A stretch of 64,000 nt of DNA, taken from NCBI GenBank assembly GCA_016840405.1, contig JAEOSK010000004.1:1-64000 (forward strand), read 5' to 3'. The DNA comes from Candidatus Hermodarchaeum yapensis. Its GTDB lineage: Archaea; Asgardarchaeota; Hermodarchaeia; Hermodarchaeales; Hermodarchaeaceae. This document shows, piece by piece, positions 7,989-16,131 of the stretch (position 1 is the first letter of the stretch; the number at the start of each line of letters is the position of its first letter). The notes under the pieces were generated by a model that made no database searches, was not told where the DNA came from, and worked only from the letters and a program-made list of their open reading frames with translations. The position numbers were made by a program, and so were the translations under genes.

Positions 7989-9104
7989 TTGAACAAGAAA
8001 GGACTTTTCATTTTGGTATTACTGTTCTCAGTGATGTTCTTAGGAATTTCAGGTGTTACAGTTGCTGACGGAGATCCGTTCATATCCATTCAAAGCAATG
8101 TCGCATTTGCGTCTTATTTTGATTCTGGAAATGGAACGGTGAGCAATCCTTGGATATTAGAGAACAAATCATTCGTAGTTCAGAATATGTCTGAAATATA
8201 TTGTATACGAATCGAAGACACAACTGATCACTTCATTATCAGAAATTGCACCTTTACTGGATTTGAAGAAATTCAGGTTGAGGATGAAGGAACATATTAT
8301 CAATATCACGGTTATGGATTAACATTCAAGAATGTTACAAATGGCGAGGTTGATGACTGCCAATTCTACAATTTAGAGTATGTAGCTATGGCGGAAAATT
8401 GCCATAATATAAAAGTAAGTAACTGTGATGCGATTGGAACTTTGGAAGAAGAAGGGTATCAGTATGCTAAGGGATTAAATGTAGTCAATTGTACACAACT
8501 ATTTGCTTATAACAACACTATGAACTATCTCAGTTATGCACTAAGCGGCAGAGGAATCCAAGACTCAATAGCCACCAATAACACGGTGTATATGACATTT
8601 CATGGGTTTGATCTTGGAGACGATTGCGACAACAATACGCTGAAGTTTAACAGTGTAATCTTAGACAGATCTCACGATGTAAGTCCACGAATGGTATCAG
8701 GTGCAGGGGTAAAACAATCAGATATAATTGCAACTGGTATACAGTTTGGGGACAATTCAGAGAACAACGATGTACAATGGAACGATATTACAGGATTCGA
8801 TTACAACGGCATTGATGATGCAGGGAATATGTGGGATTACAATCTGTGGTCGGATTACTACGGTGAGGATGCTGACGAGGACGGTATCGGTGATACACCA
8901 CACACAATCGCTGGTACTGCTGAGTCAGTTGACGAACATCCAAGACTTTACACCCTTTCAGGAGAACCTTACACACCCCCTGCACGACCAACAACTCCAC
9001 TACCAATGATTCCCTCTGAACTCCTCATCGTTGTTACAGTCATCGTAGGAGTCAGCATTATTGCCCTGGTTGTCATTTTCTATCGAAAAAGAAAGGCACC
9101 ATGA
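7989..9104 (+). CDS. Secreted parallel beta-helix (PbH1/NosD-like) protein with C-terminal anchor
   Basis: 371 residues from TTG. It has a signal peptide (KKGLFILVLLFSVMFLGISGVTVA), then a run of 22-25-residue right-handed beta-helix coils rich in Asn and Cys (FIIRNCTF, VDDCQFYN, KVSNCDAIG, NNTMNY, TNNTVYM, LKFNSV). An acidic DADEDGIGDTPH stretch resembles a Ca-binding linker, then a Thr/Pro-rich stalk, and one membrane helix (LLIVVTVIVGVSIIALVVIF) before RKRKAP. It is probably displayed on the cell surface and could bind polysaccharide or proteins. Its layout matches the neighbouring hydrolase. Confidence 0.8.
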   Translation: MNKKGLFILVLLFSVMFLGISGVTVADGDPFISIQSNVAFASYFDSGNGTVSNPWILENKSFVVQNMSEIYCIRIEDTTDHFIIRNCTFTGFEEIQVEDEGTYYQYHGYGLTFKNVTNGEVDDCQFYNLEYVAMAENCHNIKVSNCDAIGTLEEEGYQYAKGLNVVNCTQLFAYNNTMNYLSYALSGRGIQDSIATNNTVYMTFHGFDLGDDCDNNTLKFNSVILDRSHDVSPRMVSGAGVKQSDIIATGIQFGDNSENNDVQWNDITGFDYNGIDDAGNMWDYNLWSDYYGEDADEDGIGDTPHTIAGTAESVDEHPRLYTLSGEPYTPPARPTTPLPMIPSELLIVVTVIVGVSIIALVVIFYRKRKAP

Positions 9105-9144
9105 ATAACTAGCTAGTTTGTAATCAGTTCTTATCCAAGGTTGG

Positions 9145-9262
9145 GTTCTTTAAGAAACATTAAGCCGTTTTTCCGCCTGTTATACGCTGGTTTACCTTGC
9201 TTCGAAGACATACATGCAATTCTTAGAAAACGATGTGAACTCGTTTGTTTCACATCATTAGA
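9145..9262 (+). repeat. Dispersed intergenic repeat, copy 4
   Basis: Core TTCGAAGACATAC at 9201 and hairpin GTGAAC-N7-TTTCAC at 9235-9253, with stem GATGTGAA/TTCACATC fully paired. The GAGCAAG box is degraded to CATTAAG at the expected position 9158. Follows the beta-helix gene by 40 bp. Confidence 0.8.
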
Positions 9263-9336
9263 AGAGAATTATTATTTTTTCTTCTTTGAAGAATAGGTTA
9301 AAATATTCAGTATTAGTTTAGTGGGTTGGTGAACCT

Positions 9337-9543
9337 ATGTCTAAAGGTGATATTCTCCTAACTGACGAGGATCGAGCATTACTCGTGAGGGTAAATAGCC
9401 TACTTGAAGAAATCATCGAGACTCTTGAAATCTTAGAAGATGATAATGCGATGAAATCCGTTGAAGAAGCTGAGGAAGATGTGAAAGCAGGAAGGGTGAG
9501 AGATTACGATGAATTCATCGAGGAGCTCAGAGGTTCTGATTGA
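9337..9543 (+). CDS. Small acidic protein, antitoxin-like
   Basis: 68 residues, highly acidic, largely helical. The end, EEDVKAGRVRDYDEFIEELR, has the form found at the C-terminus of RelB/Phd-type antitoxins (AG.V.d.de...eL). No toxin follows intact: the next 130 bp holds only short frames, one beginning DYTFRITRR like the start of a RelE/ParE toxin and then stopping. It may be an orphan antitoxin. Confidence 0.6.
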   Translation: MSKGDILLTDEDRALLVRVNSLLEEIIETLEILEDDNAMKSVEEAEEDVKAGRVRDYDEFIEELRGSD

Positions 9544-9700
9544 TTATACCTTTAGGATCACCCGCAGGTGAAACAGATTTCCGCATAGTACAATTTCTTA
9601 GACAAAATGGTTGCGAACTGTTACTTGAAGTAGAGGCATTTTCTGTGTTTTAAGGAAAAGTTTATGTATTACATTGTATTCTTTCTTGCCTGTGCTGAAG

Positions 9701-10003
9701 ATGACTGAAAAGAGCGCTGTGATAACTATGCGTCTTTCACGCCAAGAATTGGAGAGGATAGAAGCACTAAGGGCGCTCGAGGATGTTGACCGAACAACAT
9801 TATTGAAAGATTTTATTAAAGATGGGTTACACCGACGAGTCGTCCAGATCTATGAAAAAGGCAAACTGACTGCTTCCAAAGCAGCTGAGATACTTAATAT
9901 TTCACTACGAGAGTTCCTTGAAGTGTTGGAGAAGGAAGGCATTCCGATAAACTGGGATTCGGATAGTACGAGGGAGTATCTGGAAAAGCAATATGGGGAA
10001 TAG
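9701..10003 (+). CDS. UPF0175-type antitoxin with ribbon-helix-helix N-terminus
   Basis: About 100 residues from ATG 9701. The N-terminal half (AVITMRLSRQELERIEALRALEDVDRTTLLKDFIKDGL) is a ribbon-helix-helix DNA-binding unit. The rest (KGKLTASKAAEILNISLREFLEVLEKEGIPI) is the UPF0175 segment, a helix-turn-helix common in archaeal antitoxins. Its last 11 bases overlap the PIN-domain gene, so the two are cotranscribed. It is expected to neutralise the toxin and repress its own promoter; a TATA-like TTTATGTA lies at about 9661-9668. Confidence 0.85.
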   Translation: MTEKSAVITMRLSRQELERIEALRALEDVDRTTLLKDFIKDGLHRRVVQIYEKGKLTASKAAEILNISLREFLEVLEKEGIPINWDSDSTREYLEKQYGE

Positions 10004-10547
10004 GCCTTTGTCCGTAACCGTATCCGATGCAGGGCCCCTAATCCATTTAGCTCAAATAAGCAAGTTACAGCTCCTTAAGCAGCTCTTCAAACGAGTACTA
10101 ATTACCTCAGGAGTTAGAAGAGAAGTCGTTGACAAGGGGATTAAACTTGGCTATGAAGATGCCCTCCTCGTCAAAGAGGCAATAGGAGAGGGATGGATAA
10201 TAATACAGGATATTACTGCGAAAGCTGCTTCAACGGCCAAAAAGCTAGCGGAAGGTGAAAATGTATCCACACTGGATGCTGAAGCGCTTTTACTTGCGAA
10301 GGAACATGAGGCAAAGAATTTCCTGGTCGATGACAAGATTCTCTCTAGCCTTGCAAAGATGTATGGATTTAATGTGTGGAATACCTGGACCATTTTATTA
10401 GAAGCCCTCAGTAAAGGCTTCATCGAACTCACGGACATAGAATCGGCAATCGACGAGCTAGGTGAGCAGAGACACAAGTTGAAAGCGGAACAAGCTGCTG
10501 AAATATTAAAAGCTGCGAAACATCTAGCATCACGAAAAAGAGATTAA
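9993..10547 (+). CDS. DUF3368 PIN-domain toxin (predicted ribonuclease)
   Basis: 184 residues. The PIN fold is seen in VTVSDAGPLIHLAQISKLQLLKQLF (first catalytic Asp), VRREVVDKG (Glu), STLDAEALLLAKE (Asp) and FLVDDKILSSLAKMYG (Asp pair); these four acidic positions form the Mg-binding site of the family. DUF3368 proteins are usually encoded with UPF0175 partners, as here, and overlap them by about 10 bp. Predicted role: RNA-cleaving toxin held by the upstream antitoxin. Target RNA unknown. Confidence 0.88.
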   Translation: MGNRPLSVTVSDAGPLIHLAQISKLQLLKQLFKRVLITSGVRREVVDKGIKLGYEDALLVKEAIGEGWIIIQDITAKAASTAKKLAEGENVSTLDAEALLLAKEHEAKNFLVDDKILSSLAKMYGFNVWNTWTILLEALSKGFIELTDIESAIDELGEQRHKLKAEQAAEILKAAKHLASRKRD

Positions 10548-10593
10548 GAGCATTGGTATGTATCAGACCCCGTGCAATAAATTCCAAGAGTCT

Positions 10594-10716
10594 GGTGCTT
10601 TTTAAGGTTCGAGCAAGGAGTTTTCCCTGCTGTTATTGGCTTTTCTATTGAGTTTCGAAGACATATATGCTCTCCTTCATAAATGACGTGAAAGGTGATT
10701 TGGTTCACATCGTTAG
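10594..10716 (+). repeat. Dispersed intergenic repeat, copy 5 (full length)
   Basis: TTTTTAAGG near 10599, GAGCAAG at 10611, TTTCGAAGACATATATGC at 10653-10670 (43-nt spacing), and hairpin GTGAA-N11-TTCAC at 10688-10708. It lies between convergent genes and is one of the best-preserved copies. Confidence 0.88.
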
Positions 10717-10804
10717 TTACTGAAAGAAGTTAATCCAGTTGATGCTGAATCCGCGTATTTGTTCATCGTGGTATCTGCACGAAGACAAGTTGTCGTAGAG
10801 TGGT

Positions 10805-11746
10805 TTAGGGTTGAGGTTGGTAGGATAGTATTAGTTGGGTTTCTTCGACTTCTGGTTTTTGTTTGGCCAAAATGGATGCAGTTAATGAATTTGTTGAGAA
10901 GAAAATGGCTTCTCTTAATGGAAGATCGGTCCATCCTGCAGCTACAATTTCCTTGGCGAGTTCTATTAGCAGTCGTTTCCAAGCGTCTTGATAGCCTGGT
11001 CTGACGGCGCGGAATCTCATTATGATTCGTTCTTCCTTTCCTCTGAGAAAAATGCCATCGGGTTTCAGCCTGAGGGGGGCACTTGCGGCAACGACTTGGT
11101 CTCCTTTGAAAACCATTACGGCGTGGCCGTCTTTTAGAACTCTGTCTTTAAAATAGCTCTCCCACGCTTCTTGGGTTGGGAAGGCATTTCGTACGTTGGA
11201 ATCAGCCTGGCAGACTTCAATCAGCCGATCAACATCTTTACTCGTGGCCACTCGACTACTAAAAGCACTGATATCTTTGGTTAGTTTCCATCCACTAACC
11301 TCCGTAACATCATAGTCAAGGGCATAGAGGAACACCCTTTCTTTCTCGGTGAAGCCTTTCTCTTTGAAAAACCGGATTTGCTCTTCCGCTATCTTTGACG
11401 ACCAAGCCACTCCGGTAGTGATTTCTTGGATTTTTTCATTACGTTTGATGTAGCTAATTAGGTCCTTGAAAAGCTTCCCCTGGACATCGGAGGGGCATCC
11501 GTGTAAAGACCAGGGATAACCCATGCCAATCGTCCAAGGTTGGGACTCAGAGCCACTTGCTGAAATGTAGGCGAGGGGGTCGTCTTTTTCAGTGAATGCA
11601 AACCGCATCAGTTTTGGATCACTATTTAGTGCCTGCACTCTGATTTGGTCCGCGGTTGCGGGAAGACCCGAAGCTGTGGTGTAAATCTTTGCCCTTATTT
11701 CTTCTAAGTTCTGCTCTGGTTCATAATGACGATAAATGACTTTCAT
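10805..11746 (-). CDS. Tandem GNAT N-acetyltransferase
   Basis: 313 residues with two GNAT-like halves, similar in layout to mycothiol synthase or Eis-type double acetyltransferases. The first half ends with a segment typical after motif A (EEQIRFFKEKGFTEKERVFLYALD). The second half (about 160-313) carries VATSKDVDRLIEVCQAD and RFRAVRPGYQDAWKRLLIELAKEIVAAGW, where the pyrophosphate-binding loop would lie, followed by FFSTNSLTASILAKQ. A clear RxxGxG loop is not visible, so one half may be degenerate. Acceptor unknown. Confidence 0.75.
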   Translation of the reverse strand: MKVIYRHYEPEQNLEEIRAKIYTTASGLPATADQIRVQALNSDPKLMRFAFTEKDDPLAYISASGSESQPWTIGMGYPWSLHGCPSDVQGKLFKDLISYIKRNEKIQEITTGVAWSSKIAEEQIRFFKEKGFTEKERVFLYALDYDVTEVSGWKLTKDISAFSSRVATSKDVDRLIEVCQADSNVRNAFPTQEAWESYFKDRVLKDGHAVMVFKGDQVVAASAPLRLKPDGIFLRGKEERIIMRFRAVRPGYQDAWKRLLIELAKEIVAAGWTDLPLREAIFFSTNSLTASILAKQKPEVEETQLILSYQPQP

Positions 11747-12009
11747 GTATTATCAACCTCCTTGGCGACCGTCTTAAAGACAGCCATTCTTAAGATACGG
11801 GCATTATGTATCACGAATGGCTAAAACAATCTCAGGTATTGAGAAGATTAATTTCTACAGTTATAAAAACATGATGAAATCGGATGCATATTATTGTCTG
11901 AAAAACTGCGAACTCCACTATTGCTCCTTTTCATCGGAACCTTTCTTTCAATTGAAGATAACAAAGGTTAAATTACATTCAATCTCGAAGCCTGGTGGAG
12001 GTACCTGAA

Positions 12010-12813
12010 TTGAATAATTCTTCGTCTGAAGATGAGCTGAAGCCTAAAACGTGGGGTGGGTTTTGGGATATCTTTGGTGAGGTTCTTGTTGACCTCTTAG
12101 ATATTCCGGAGGGGCAGCGTGTTTTGGACATTGGCACTGGTGGGGGTTCAGTGCTCTACCCCCTTTCGAAAAAAATCGGCGCACCGGGACGTGTCATTGG
12201 TGTCGAAACGTGTGATCATTGTGTGAGAAAAACCAATGCGGAAATCAAGCGATGTAAGATTGGCAATTCAGTTGTGCACAGCATGGATGCGCGTGAAGCG
12301 GATTTCGAGGACCACTCGTTTGATTGCGTCACAGCCGGATTCATTGGGTGGGACGATTACTTTGACTTTCAGACGCTTGAGTACAAGAAACCCGATGAGC
12401 TGATGGGGGCAATATGTAGACTTCTAAAACCTAAAGGGACATTTGGCATGAGTACGTGGCTCCTACAGGAGGATCTGGATTGGATGTATGGGTTCCTCTC
12501 AGCGCAGTCAATTGAGTGCAAACGCAATTACCATGTTGAGAATGAGAAAGGATGGAAAAAGATTCTATCAATAGCCGGATTCCAGAATATACACGGTTAC
12601 ACCCGACAGGCTTCATTCACTTATGATACTCTTTATTTCTGGTGGAAAGAGATGATGGACTATAATTGGCCGGTTACCGGCATAAACAGTGATGTGATTA
12701 CTGAATCCATAAAGGCAGCAGCGTTTGAATCATTACAGGGGCGGTTGACGGAGACTGGCGGAATACCCTTCAGGCGTGATGCCCTCTTTGTGATTGCAAT
12801 CCGCCAGGCGTAG
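12010..12813 (+). CDS. SAM-dependent methyltransferase, class I
   Basis: About 267 residues. Motif I is VLDIGTGGGSVLYPLSK, motif II the acidic GVETCD, then SMDAREADF and the post-motif segment LLKPKGTFGMSTW; this is the UbiE/Methyltransf_11 pattern. GGAGGT at 11997-12002 lies 7 nt ahead of TTG 12010, making that start more likely than the in-frame GTG at 11995. An extra C-terminal block (YFWWKEMMDYNWPVTGI) may form the substrate lid. Substrate unknown. The gene stands alone in an accessory region. Confidence 0.85.
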   Translation: MNNSSSEDELKPKTWGGFWDIFGEVLVDLLDIPEGQRVLDIGTGGGSVLYPLSKKIGAPGRVIGVETCDHCVRKTNAEIKRCKIGNSVVHSMDAREADFEDHSFDCVTAGFIGWDDYFDFQTLEYKKPDELMGAICRLLKPKGTFGMSTWLLQEDLDWMYGFLSAQSIECKRNYHVENEKGWKKILSIAGFQNIHGYTRQASFTYDTLYFWWKEMMDYNWPVTGINSDVITESIKAAAFESLQGRLTETGGIPFRRDALFVIAIRQA

Positions 12814-12947
12814 CTCACTATGAAGCCATATTTCCTGGCAAATCAATTAAACTAGATGAATTATTCCCGTTATAGACTTGAATTTCAGTTAGTTTTGGAA
12901 GGCTTTTATTCAATGTTCACGCATGCCTAGCTGGAGGGTCTAAGGTA

Positions 12948-13826
12948 GTGCGATTCTTCGTTGGATTGTATACAAATTGGATGAATGAGTGGCCGGCTAT
13001 TGAAGAGGTTGTGATGGCTGCCGATCGCTTGGGATTTGATGGCGTTGTGATGCCAGACCATTATATGTTCAGTAAAGAAGTTATGGGGATCCGTCCGGAT
13101 CGAAATGCCACCTTGGAGTCGTGGATTGCATTAGCGGTCCTTGCGAGTCGGACAGAGCGAGTGCGGTTGGGAACATTAGTATCGCCCATTCCATTGCGTC
13201 CACCGGGATTACTGGCAAAGATGGTGACCACGGTGGATGTCTTTTCAAAAGGTCGGGTAGTCTTAGGAGTGGGCGCCGGATGGTCAGATGTCGAATTCGA
13301 AGGGTATAGTGTATGGGATTCATCAAAGGTACGCGTTGATAAGGTTGAAGAGGGCGTGGAATTGATGCGCCGCTTATGGACCGAGGACGCAGTGTCTTTT
13401 GAGGGGAAGTATTACCAGACGAAGAATGCGGTATTGGAACCAAAACCGGTGCAACAACCCCATCCAACGCTGCTCTTTGGAGGGCATAAAAACCGAATGC
13501 TGAGGCTAGCCGGTCGGTTTGCTGATATTGCATATATCAAAACCGCTGAAGAAAATCTAGATTTGGAATGCGAACTCTTTGAGGAGAAAAAGGCGAAGGT
13601 GCTACAAAGTGCCAAGGAACATAAACGCAGCAATAGGCTGGCATTTATGTTTGGGAGTTTTCATTTTCATCTCTTATATAATGCATTTGATGTGAATGAG
13701 TGTCGGGGCCGGGTGGAAGCCGCGGAAAAGGTGGGTGCCCAGTTTTTTTTGACCCCATTTCCAGCTGGAAGACAAGTTGAAGCGATGAAACAGTTTGCAA
13801 AAGAGATTATGCCATCATATCGGTAG
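12948..13826 (+). CDS. F420-dependent LLM-class oxidoreductase
   Basis: 292 residues from GTG. TIM-barrel luciferase-like family: FFVGLYTNWMNEWPAIEEVVMAADRLGFDGVVMPDHYM at the N-terminus, RVRLGTLVSPIPLRPPGLLAKMVTTVDVFSKGRVVLGVGAGW in the middle, and LFGGHKNRMLRLAGRFADIA later are all characteristic of F420-dependent members of the bacterial-luciferase superfamily. It is expected to move hydride between F420 and an organic substrate that cannot be named. No F420 biosynthesis genes are in the window. Confidence 0.88.
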   Translation: MRFFVGLYTNWMNEWPAIEEVVMAADRLGFDGVVMPDHYMFSKEVMGIRPDRNATLESWIALAVLASRTERVRLGTLVSPIPLRPPGLLAKMVTTVDVFSKGRVVLGVGAGWSDVEFEGYSVWDSSKVRVDKVEEGVELMRRLWTEDAVSFEGKYYQTKNAVLEPKPVQQPHPTLLFGGHKNRMLRLAGRFADIAYIKTAEENLDLECELFEEKKAKVLQSAKEHKRSNRLAFMFGSFHFHLLYNAFDVNECRGRVEAAEKVGAQFFLTPFPAGRQVEAMKQFAKEIMPSYR

Positions 13827-13852
13827 GCACTAAATTCGTCTAGTCATCAATT

Positions 13853-13960
13853 CGTGAAGAAAACAATTTTTCTGTGTTACCGGCTTTTTAACAACTATTC
13901 GAAGACGTATTTTTCTTCTAGATCGTATCATGTGAAACAAATCCTCCTTCACGTCGTTTG
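13853..13960 (+). repeat. Dispersed intergenic repeat, copy 6 (inverted hairpin loop)
   Basis: Core TTCGAAGACGTAT starts at 13898. The hairpin at 13932-13952 reads GTGAAACAAATC-N3-CTTCAC, the reverse complement of the usual loop, while the rest keeps the normal orientation. It lies between convergent genes. Confidence 0.75.
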
Positions 13961-13994
13961 AAAGAAATAGTAAGTAAACCAAACTTGGCGCGAT

Positions 13995-15188
13995 TTAGGG
14001 GCCTTCATGTAAGTACTTGAGTAACTGCGTTTTATTCATGTTAGCGATTCCTAGATCCTTGAGGGTGACGCCTTTTTGAAAAAAGTCTATTTTCGCCATT
14101 ACTGAGGCGAGTTTAATGAATGACTCGATAATTGGTGTCTCGACGCCGAACTTCTTGCCTAGTTCATAGAAGAGGTGGCATCCTACGGGTACATCCTCGG
14201 TGATGTACCTGTTGTGAATGTCATAGGGCCCGGTGGCCTTGAGGAGATGGAATTGCTCAGTAAATGGCACGACTACATCGGGACCCATAAATTCTGCGCC
14301 CAGTATGTTTGTTCGTGAAAAGAAGTCTTGTTTGTTAAAGGGTTGGATCTCGACTCCTATGGCTTCGGCGATTCGGCGTTCCTCTTGGTAGAAGGCGTAT
14401 TGGACTTCTGAAATGGATGGGCAGTACGCGTGGGAGTATATTGAGAAATCGTATTTGTCGTGTCCAAATATTACGCCCCAGTTTTCCATTACGCCGACAC
14501 CGAGTATGGTGCCGGGGACATGTAGCATGGGGTTGACGTTGCTCAGTCCGATATCGATGACGGTGTCGCCTTCAACAGGATGGACAACCGTATCTAAGGG
14601 GGGAAAATATTTTGCGGATTCAAAAAAGGCAGGTTGGTCTGCAGAGGGAAGGGCAGCACCCCGCAGCGTGATTGCGCGATACAGAAGATTCAGTTCTGGG
14701 AGTTTTACGCCGCCTTCGGTTTTAATGCGTACACCGTATGGTTGGCTTGACCATTCGCCGATGATGACCTTTTTGTCACATCCCGCCTCGTGCATCATCT
14801 TTCGTAATAATAGGGATCCAAAATTTCCTGTACAGAAGTGAATGACCATGCCGTCTTTTAGATGTGGGATTAGCCTCTCGAAAAACGCTTTGAATCCAAT
14901 AGCGGGAATACTCACAGAAATAATTCCGGCGCCGTCAACCGCTTCCTTCATATTGGTGGTGATCGTGTCAATTTTCGCGAGACCGTCACGCTTGAAGCCG
15001 TATAAATTTACTTGAGGTCCTGCAAGCCGTAGTTCTCGGGTCTCGAGAATTTTTCCTAAATCCTTGGCAAATTCAGGTACCTCGTATAAGCGAACTTCAC
15101 GTCCGGCTAACGCACAATCTGCTGCTTGACATCGTCCTGTGGCGCCTCCTCCTAGAATGGCAATGGGTTTATCTTTCAAGTGTTTCAT
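13995..15188 (-). CDS. NAD/NADP octopine/nopaline dehydrogenase family protein
   Basis: 397 residues. The N-terminal Rossmann fold opens IAILGGGATGRCQAADCALAGREVRLYE (GxGxxG variant). Then come HFCTGNFGSLLLRKMM and, in the C-terminal helical domain, LSNVNPMLHVPGTILGVGVMEN; the N-P-x-x-H block is the conserved opine dehydrogenase site, with His as likely proton relay. Known members reductively join an amino acid and a 2-oxo acid. The upstream 400 bp carry the GC-rich candidate RNA discussed separately, which could also be read as a leader of this gene on the - strand. Confidence 0.85.
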   Translation of the reverse strand: MKHLKDKPIAILGGGATGRCQAADCALAGREVRLYEVPEFAKDLGKILETRELRLAGPQVNLYGFKRDGLAKIDTITTNMKEAVDGAGIISVSIPAIGFKAFFERLIPHLKDGMVIHFCTGNFGSLLLRKMMHEAGCDKKVIIGEWSSQPYGVRIKTEGGVKLPELNLLYRAITLRGAALPSADQPAFFESAKYFPPLDTVVHPVEGDTVIDIGLSNVNPMLHVPGTILGVGVMENWGVIFGHDKYDFSIYSHAYCPSISEVQYAFYQEERRIAEAIGVEIQPFNKQDFFSRTNILGAEFMGPDVVVPFTEQFHLLKATGPYDIHNRYITEDVPVGCHLFYELGKKFGVETPIIESFIKLASVMAKIDFFQKGVTLKDLGIANMNKTQLLKYLHEGP

Positions 15189-15259
15189 GAGAATCAGCTC
15201 AAGGCGATAACTGTCCTAAGTCAGTGGGGGCATTGACCGCTCCCAACTTGTTCTAAGAG

Positions 15260-15267
15260 TTTAAATA
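15260..15267 (+). promoter_or_regulatory. TATA box ahead of the GC-rich candidate RNA
   Basis: TTTAAATA sits about 25 bp upstream of the paired 5' end of the candidate RNA, the spacing expected in archaea between TATA box and transcription start. There is no start codon with a good reading frame behind it on this strand. Confidence 0.5.
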
Positions 15268-15284
15268 GGCTCTGTCGACGAAAA

Positions 15285-15455
15285 CCACTAGCCACACCAA
15301 CCAGCGACCAGCCTCCCTCTCGCGCCGGCGTGGTGGTAATCCGTTGACGTAGGTCACAGCGGGTCCGGAGTGTTCTAAACCTCCCAGACGTACCGCGTCC
15401 TACAACCGCAGGACGTGATGAACAAGCTCCCATTTCCAATTGGTGGTAGTTGACT
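15285..15455 (+). ncRNA. Candidate structured non-coding RNA, GC-rich
   Basis: About 170 bp at close to 57% GC in an otherwise A/T-rich gap of 413 bp (15189-15602) with no good ORF. Predicted parts, by eye: terminal helix CCAC(a)CCAA (15292-15300) with TTGGTGG (15440-15446); hairpin CGTCCT-N8-AGGACG (15396-15415); stem GCGG(g)T/ACCGC (359-364 with 392-396, +15000) enclosing GGAG-N10-CTCC. It resembles neither 5S, SRP, RNase P nor tRNA as far as I can check. The alternative is a leader on the - strand of the opine dehydrogenase gene, or the decayed end of a mobile element. Confidence 0.4.
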
Positions 15456-15602
15456 CAAAATATCAGACTTAATCAAATCACGCCTATTGTGCCCAGCCTA
15501 TTTTTTAATCCAAAAGTTTTTGATTTAGTAGTGCTTATCGGTTTTCAGAGGAAATGGTGATGGTGAAGCAAATCTGTGTTAGAAATATCAAGGCTATCCG
15601 TC

Positions 15603-15818
15603 ATGCATTTCAAATATGATCTGAAAGGTGAGAAAACGTCTAACGTAGTGAAATGCCCTAAATGCGGTGAAAAACGGAAACTCCGTCTCATGTTGTTAGA
15701 TACACCTGAAAACAGAAAGAAGGAACAACAAGATCCTGATGGAATTCTCTTAGTCGCTTCAAAGGCGTTTGATGGAAAAATGGAATGTATGAAGTGTAGA
15801 CACTTTTGGACCCCATAA
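15603..15818 (+). CDS. Small zinc-ribbon protein
   Basis: 71 residues from ATG 15603 (an in-frame TTG lies at 15576). It has two cysteine pairs, CPKCGEK near the N-terminus and CMKCRHFW at the C-terminus, separated by about 45 residues, so a zinc ribbon is likely. No catalytic domain. Such proteins often bind nucleic acid or ribosomal parts; no specific function can be given. Confidence 0.65.
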   Translation: MHFKYDLKGEKTSNVVKCPKCGEKRKLRLMLLDTPENRKKEQQDPDGILLVASKAFDGKMECMKCRHFWTP

Positions 15819-15963
15819 TTTTTTGGTGTTCTCAATAGTGAAAAACGGCTTGTTTTTCATGGCTGATTATTAATAATGAAAATACTGCCTTCAAGAATTG
15901 CCAATCATGCATAAAGGTGACTTAATACACTCGACTTGAATGGATTAAGGCAACACGGGTTTC

Positions 15964-16040
15964 TATTGGAGCAAACGCTTTTTCTGGTTGTAATACGCCA
16001 TTCTCTTAGACTTCGAAGACATATTTGTCTTTATAGAAAC
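15964..16040 (+). repeat. Dispersed intergenic repeat, copy 7
   Basis: GAGCAAA at 15969 and CTTCGAAGACATAT with TTCG at 16012, the fixed 43-nt spacing. The hairpin part is missing or eroded. The rest of the 15819-16131 gap shows nothing else. Confidence 0.78.
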
Positions 16041-16131
16041 GAAGTATTTTGAATTAATTATCAGGGCTAGGTATTGAGGGCTTGATGATTGCTAGAATAC
16101 GTTTTATAAGTGAAGTATCGAATCCTTGCGT

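Noticed and set aside
11817..12008. 63-codon frame ahead of the methyltransferase gene
   Set aside because: Low-complexity, Lys/Tyr/Cys-rich, no ribosome binding site, overlaps the true gene start. Not supported as a gene.
15221..15439. A 72-codon - strand frame over the GC-rich block
   Set aside because: Arg/Ser/Thr-rich, low-complexity composition typical of a chance frame in GC-rich DNA; no similarity recognised and RNA structure explains the region better.
15285..15455. 5S rRNA, SRP RNA, RNase P RNA or tRNA reading of the GC-rich block
   Set aside because: Looked for CCGAAC/loop-C of 5S, GGAAGG of SRP helix 8, GAGGAAAGUCC of RNase P and a T-arm GTTCRANNC on both strands. None was present in a consistent position, so only a generic structured-RNA call is kept.
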